A DNA stretch of 64,000 bases from Candidatus Electrothrix aestuarii. Its GTDB lineage: Bacteria; Desulfobacterota; Desulfobulbia; Desulfobulbales; Desulfobulbaceae. Position numbers and translations under genes: made by a program. The first letter of the stretch is position 1. Every line of letters starts with the position of its first letter. The notes under the pieces are model-generated. The model had not been told where the DNA came from and did not search any database. It saw only the letters and a program-made list of their open reading frames with translations. The stretch spans positions 3,685,907 through 3,749,906 of the forward strand of contig CP159373.1 of the NCBI GenBank assembly GCA_032595685.2, given 5' to 3'. Shown here piece after piece: positions 62,248 to 64,000 of the stretch.

Positions 62248-63120
62248 ATGAAGATTATTCGAACCCCCAAGGAAATGACAGCCTGGTCCAAGGAACAGGC
62301 TGTTGCTGGTCAGCGGATCGGCTTTGTTCCCACGATGGGCTATTTTCATGAGGGACATCTTTCTCTGATGCGGCGGGCAGGCGAGTTGGCGGACCTGGTG
62401 GTGGTGAGCCTTTTTGTCAATCCTACCCAGTTCGGTCCTAAGGAAGATTTATCCGCCTATCCCAGGGATTTTGAGCGCGACCGGTCCTTGGCCGAGAGCG
62501 TGGGTGTGGATGTGATCTTTGTCCCGGAACCTGATGATATGTATCCGGCAGGCTATAATACCACGGTGACGGTGGGGGACGATTTGGCCAGCCAGCTCTG
62601 TGGAGCCACCCGTCCAGGACATTTTGCCGGGGTTGCCACGATAGTGAGCAAGCTCTTCAATATCGTGCGACCGGACCTGGCGGTGTTCGGGGAAAAGGAT
62701 TTCCAGCAGCTGGCAGTGATTCGTCGTATGAGCGAGGATCTGAATCTGGGGGTGGAGATTATCGGTCATCCCATTATCCGTGAGCAAGATGGGCTGGCCA
62801 TGAGCTCCCGTAATACCTATTTGCAGGCAGAGGAGCGCGAGGCTGCGCTCAGTCTCTCCCGTGCTTTGGCTCTGGCCCGGGAGATGGTTGCCGAGGGCCA
62901 GCAAGATGAGGGAAAACTCGTCGCCGCCTTAGAGGAGTTTATCTACTCTTTTGCCGGTACGGCAGTGGATTACATCAGCTTTGTCGATCAGTTCACCCTT
63001 CAGCCGGTTGCCGAGGTCAATAAAGATACGGTCTTGGCCTTGGCTGTGAAGATCAACGCCAAGGTGCGTCTGATTGATAATGGGTTTGTGCTTGAGGTTG
63101 CAGAGGGAAAGGAGAACTGA
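62248..63120 (+). CDS. panC: Pantothenate synthetase
   Basis: A 290-residue PanC that joins pantoate and beta-alanine with ATP to make pantothenate, the precursor of coenzyme A. FVPTMGYFHEGHLSLMRRA contains the nucleotide-binding HxGH-type motif; FVNPTQFGPKEDL, FGEKDFQQLAVI and MSSRNTYL complete the active site. Length is normal. No panB or panD is in the window. The next gene is unrelated. Confidence 0.96.
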   Translation: MKIIRTPKEMTAWSKEQAVAGQRIGFVPTMGYFHEGHLSLMRRAGELADLVVVSLFVNPTQFGPKEDLSAYPRDFERDRSLAESVGVDVIFVPEPDDMYPAGYNTTVTVGDDLASQLCGATRPGHFAGVATIVSKLFNIVRPDLAVFGEKDFQQLAVIRRMSEDLNLGVEIIGHPIIREQDGLAMSSRNTYLQAEEREAALSLSRALALAREMVAEGQQDEGKLVAALEEFIYSFAGTAVDYISFVDQFTLQPVAEVNKDTVLALAVKINAKVRLIDNGFVLEVAEGKEN

Positions 63121-63158
63121 GAGCTGTCTCTGGAATAGCGATTAAGCGGGGAAAATGT

Positions 63159-63803
63159 ATGAAATCATTCTCTAAGTGGACGATAGCAGAAGTTGAGGAG
63201 ACCTTTGGCCTGAGTTTATGCAAAAATTGCGAACTCCTCAATCAATGGCTGGATATAAGTGAAACAGCTCCTCTCGTAGCTGAGGAAGAACAGCTTCTTG
63301 CTGAATTTCGTGCCAAATTGCTGGATCATATCTGGGACTGGAATGAATGGGAACTCAAAGGGAAATTTATTTTTCCACTCCTGACAGCGGTTGATTTTGA
63401 TCAGGAGCTGTATCAGTCTTTTATTGAACGGGAAATTTCTGTTGAGATAGAGGATGACACTCTCTCGGGCATGGTTGATTTTTTTGTTGCCAACGGCAGA
63501 CGGTATCCCAAACACCCGTATTTTTTTATCCATGAATTTAAAAGAGAGCACGAAGCATCGGGTGATCCCTTGGGCCAGCTCCTCGTCACAATGGTGGCCG
63601 CACAAAAATTGAATAACGACGGTAAGCCTGTCTATGGTTGCTATGTGATGGGGCGTCTGTGGTTTTTTGTTGTCCTTGATGGACAGGATTATGCAACCAG
63701 TCTGGCCTACGATGCGACCAAAGATGATATTAACGAAATTTTTATTTTATTGAAAAAGTCGAAGACAATTATAGAAGAATTGATTGGACAGCCTCGACAG
63801 TGA
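63159..63803 (+). CDS. Hypothetical protein, probable PD-(D/E)XK nuclease fold
   Basis: A 214-residue protein. The middle reads SGMVDFFVANGRRYPKHPYFFIHEFKRE, where the Asp of VDFF and the Glu and Lys of HEFKRE would be the D-E-K set of a PD-(D/E)XK nuclease fold; QLLVTMVAAQKL follows, as in transposon-derived or restriction-like members. The N-terminus (MKSFSKWTIAEVEETFGL) resembles a family I have seen expanded in filamentous bacteria, but I cannot name it. It follows panC by 38 bases. Activity is not shown. Confidence 0.65.
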   Translation: MKSFSKWTIAEVEETFGLSLCKNCELLNQWLDISETAPLVAEEEQLLAEFRAKLLDHIWDWNEWELKGKFIFPLLTAVDFDQELYQSFIEREISVEIEDDTLSGMVDFFVANGRRYPKHPYFFIHEFKREHEASGDPLGQLLVTMVAAQKLNNDGKPVYGCYVMGRLWFFVVLDGQDYATSLAYDATKDDINEIFILLKKSKTIIEELIGQPRQ

Positions 63804-63810
63804 GCAACTG

Positions 63811-64000
63811 ATGCAGAATATTTTTTCTTCCCTCCCGGTTGATCTGAAAAACGAGCAGTTTGACGAGTTGCTTCAGGCAAAAAATATCCGCATTGAACGA
63901 ATTGTCTCCAAGGGACATAGTTCGCCGGAGACCGGCTGGTATGACCAGGAAGAACATGAGTGGGTGCTGGTGCTGGAAGGGGCCGGAACTCTTTTGTTTG
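63811..64000 (+). CDS. Cupin-domain protein (partial)
   Basis: The gene runs off the right edge; 63 codons are visible from ATG 63811. The N-terminus MQNIFSSLPVDLKNEQFDEL and the ETGWYDQEEHEWVLVLEGAG segment match small cupin-fold proteins with a metal-binding His/Glu pair (HEWVLVL). The rest of the barrel is outside the window. It follows the nuclease-like gene by seven bases. Confidence 0.8.
   Translation, partial: MQNIFSSLPVDLKNEQFDELLQAKNIRIERIVSKGHSSPETGWYDQEEHEWVLVLEGAGTLLF

Noticed and set aside
1-64000. tRNA or rRNA genes
   Set aside because: No cloverleaf with a TTCGA-type arm and no rRNA signature was recognised; a tRNA scan would settle this.

Overview
The window looks like a chromosomal segment of a Gram-negative, sulfur-metabolising anaerobe or microaerophile of the Desulfobulbales type. 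This rests on a Tat-exported polysulfide/thiosulfate reductase-like operon, a partial NADH:quinone oxidoreductase operon, type II secretion pseudopilins, a TrpB2-type tryptophan synthase and many dispersed palindromic repeats. A cable bacterium (Electrothrix/Electronema) or a close relative is a reasonable guess, but the sequence alone cannot prove it. I saw no rRNA or tRNA gene.

Layout. 1-1371: end of a type II secretion operon (gspG, gspH, partial gspI; minus strand). 1372-4102: two small hypothetical genes, two full copies of a 195-bp tandem repeat, an orphan CRISPR array (8 repeats, 7 spacers) and a 23-bp tandem repeat; no cas genes are seen. 4103-11508: a secreted hypothetical protein, a CaCA antiporter, glucokinase with a 2[4Fe-4S] ferredoxin, a NYN nuclease fused to a cold-shock domain, and guaB-guaA. 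11803-22282: nuoDHIJKLMN on the minus strand, with a phoA-like alkaline phosphatase between nuoL and nuoM, ended by a clear terminator. 22283-28390: a MITE-like element, MOSC protein, free-standing CZB protein, IlvY-like regulator, PHP phosphatase, CxxCxxCC protein and BASS-like transporter. 28997-32759: psrABC-like operon with a promoter and terminator.

32941-43297: a decayed GspE end, a double SnoaL-like protein, a Na+/H+ antiporter fused to Usp-like domains, two gene cassettes inserted exactly at the antiporter start codon (one a toxin-antitoxin pair, one of unknown function), an HtrA/DegP protease, MgtE, a DUF2065-like protein, purM and mogA. 43298-48941 is accessory: a tract with 21-bp periodicity, a coiled-coil protein, a complete insertion sequence with 8-bp target duplication, a secreted nuclease-fold protein lacking both catalytic arginines, a cold-shock protein and a 48-residue basic protein. 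49312-56346 is an accessory island of a TPR membrane protein, two related membrane-anchored nSTAND-like ATPases and two PIN-toxin modules. 56561-64000: a secreted protein, trpB2, a pseudouridine synthase split by one in-frame TGA, a YfgM-like protein, panC, a probable PD-(D/E)XK protein and the start of a cupin gene.

The most unusual points are the repeated capture of cassettes at the antiporter start codon, the 195-bp repeat that merges into the end of the CRISPR array, the pseudouridine synthase with one in-frame stop and an in-frame dispersed palindrome, the paired membrane nSTAND ATPases flanked by toxin-antitoxin genes, and tandem 21/22-bp direct repeats in front of the two respiratory operons.
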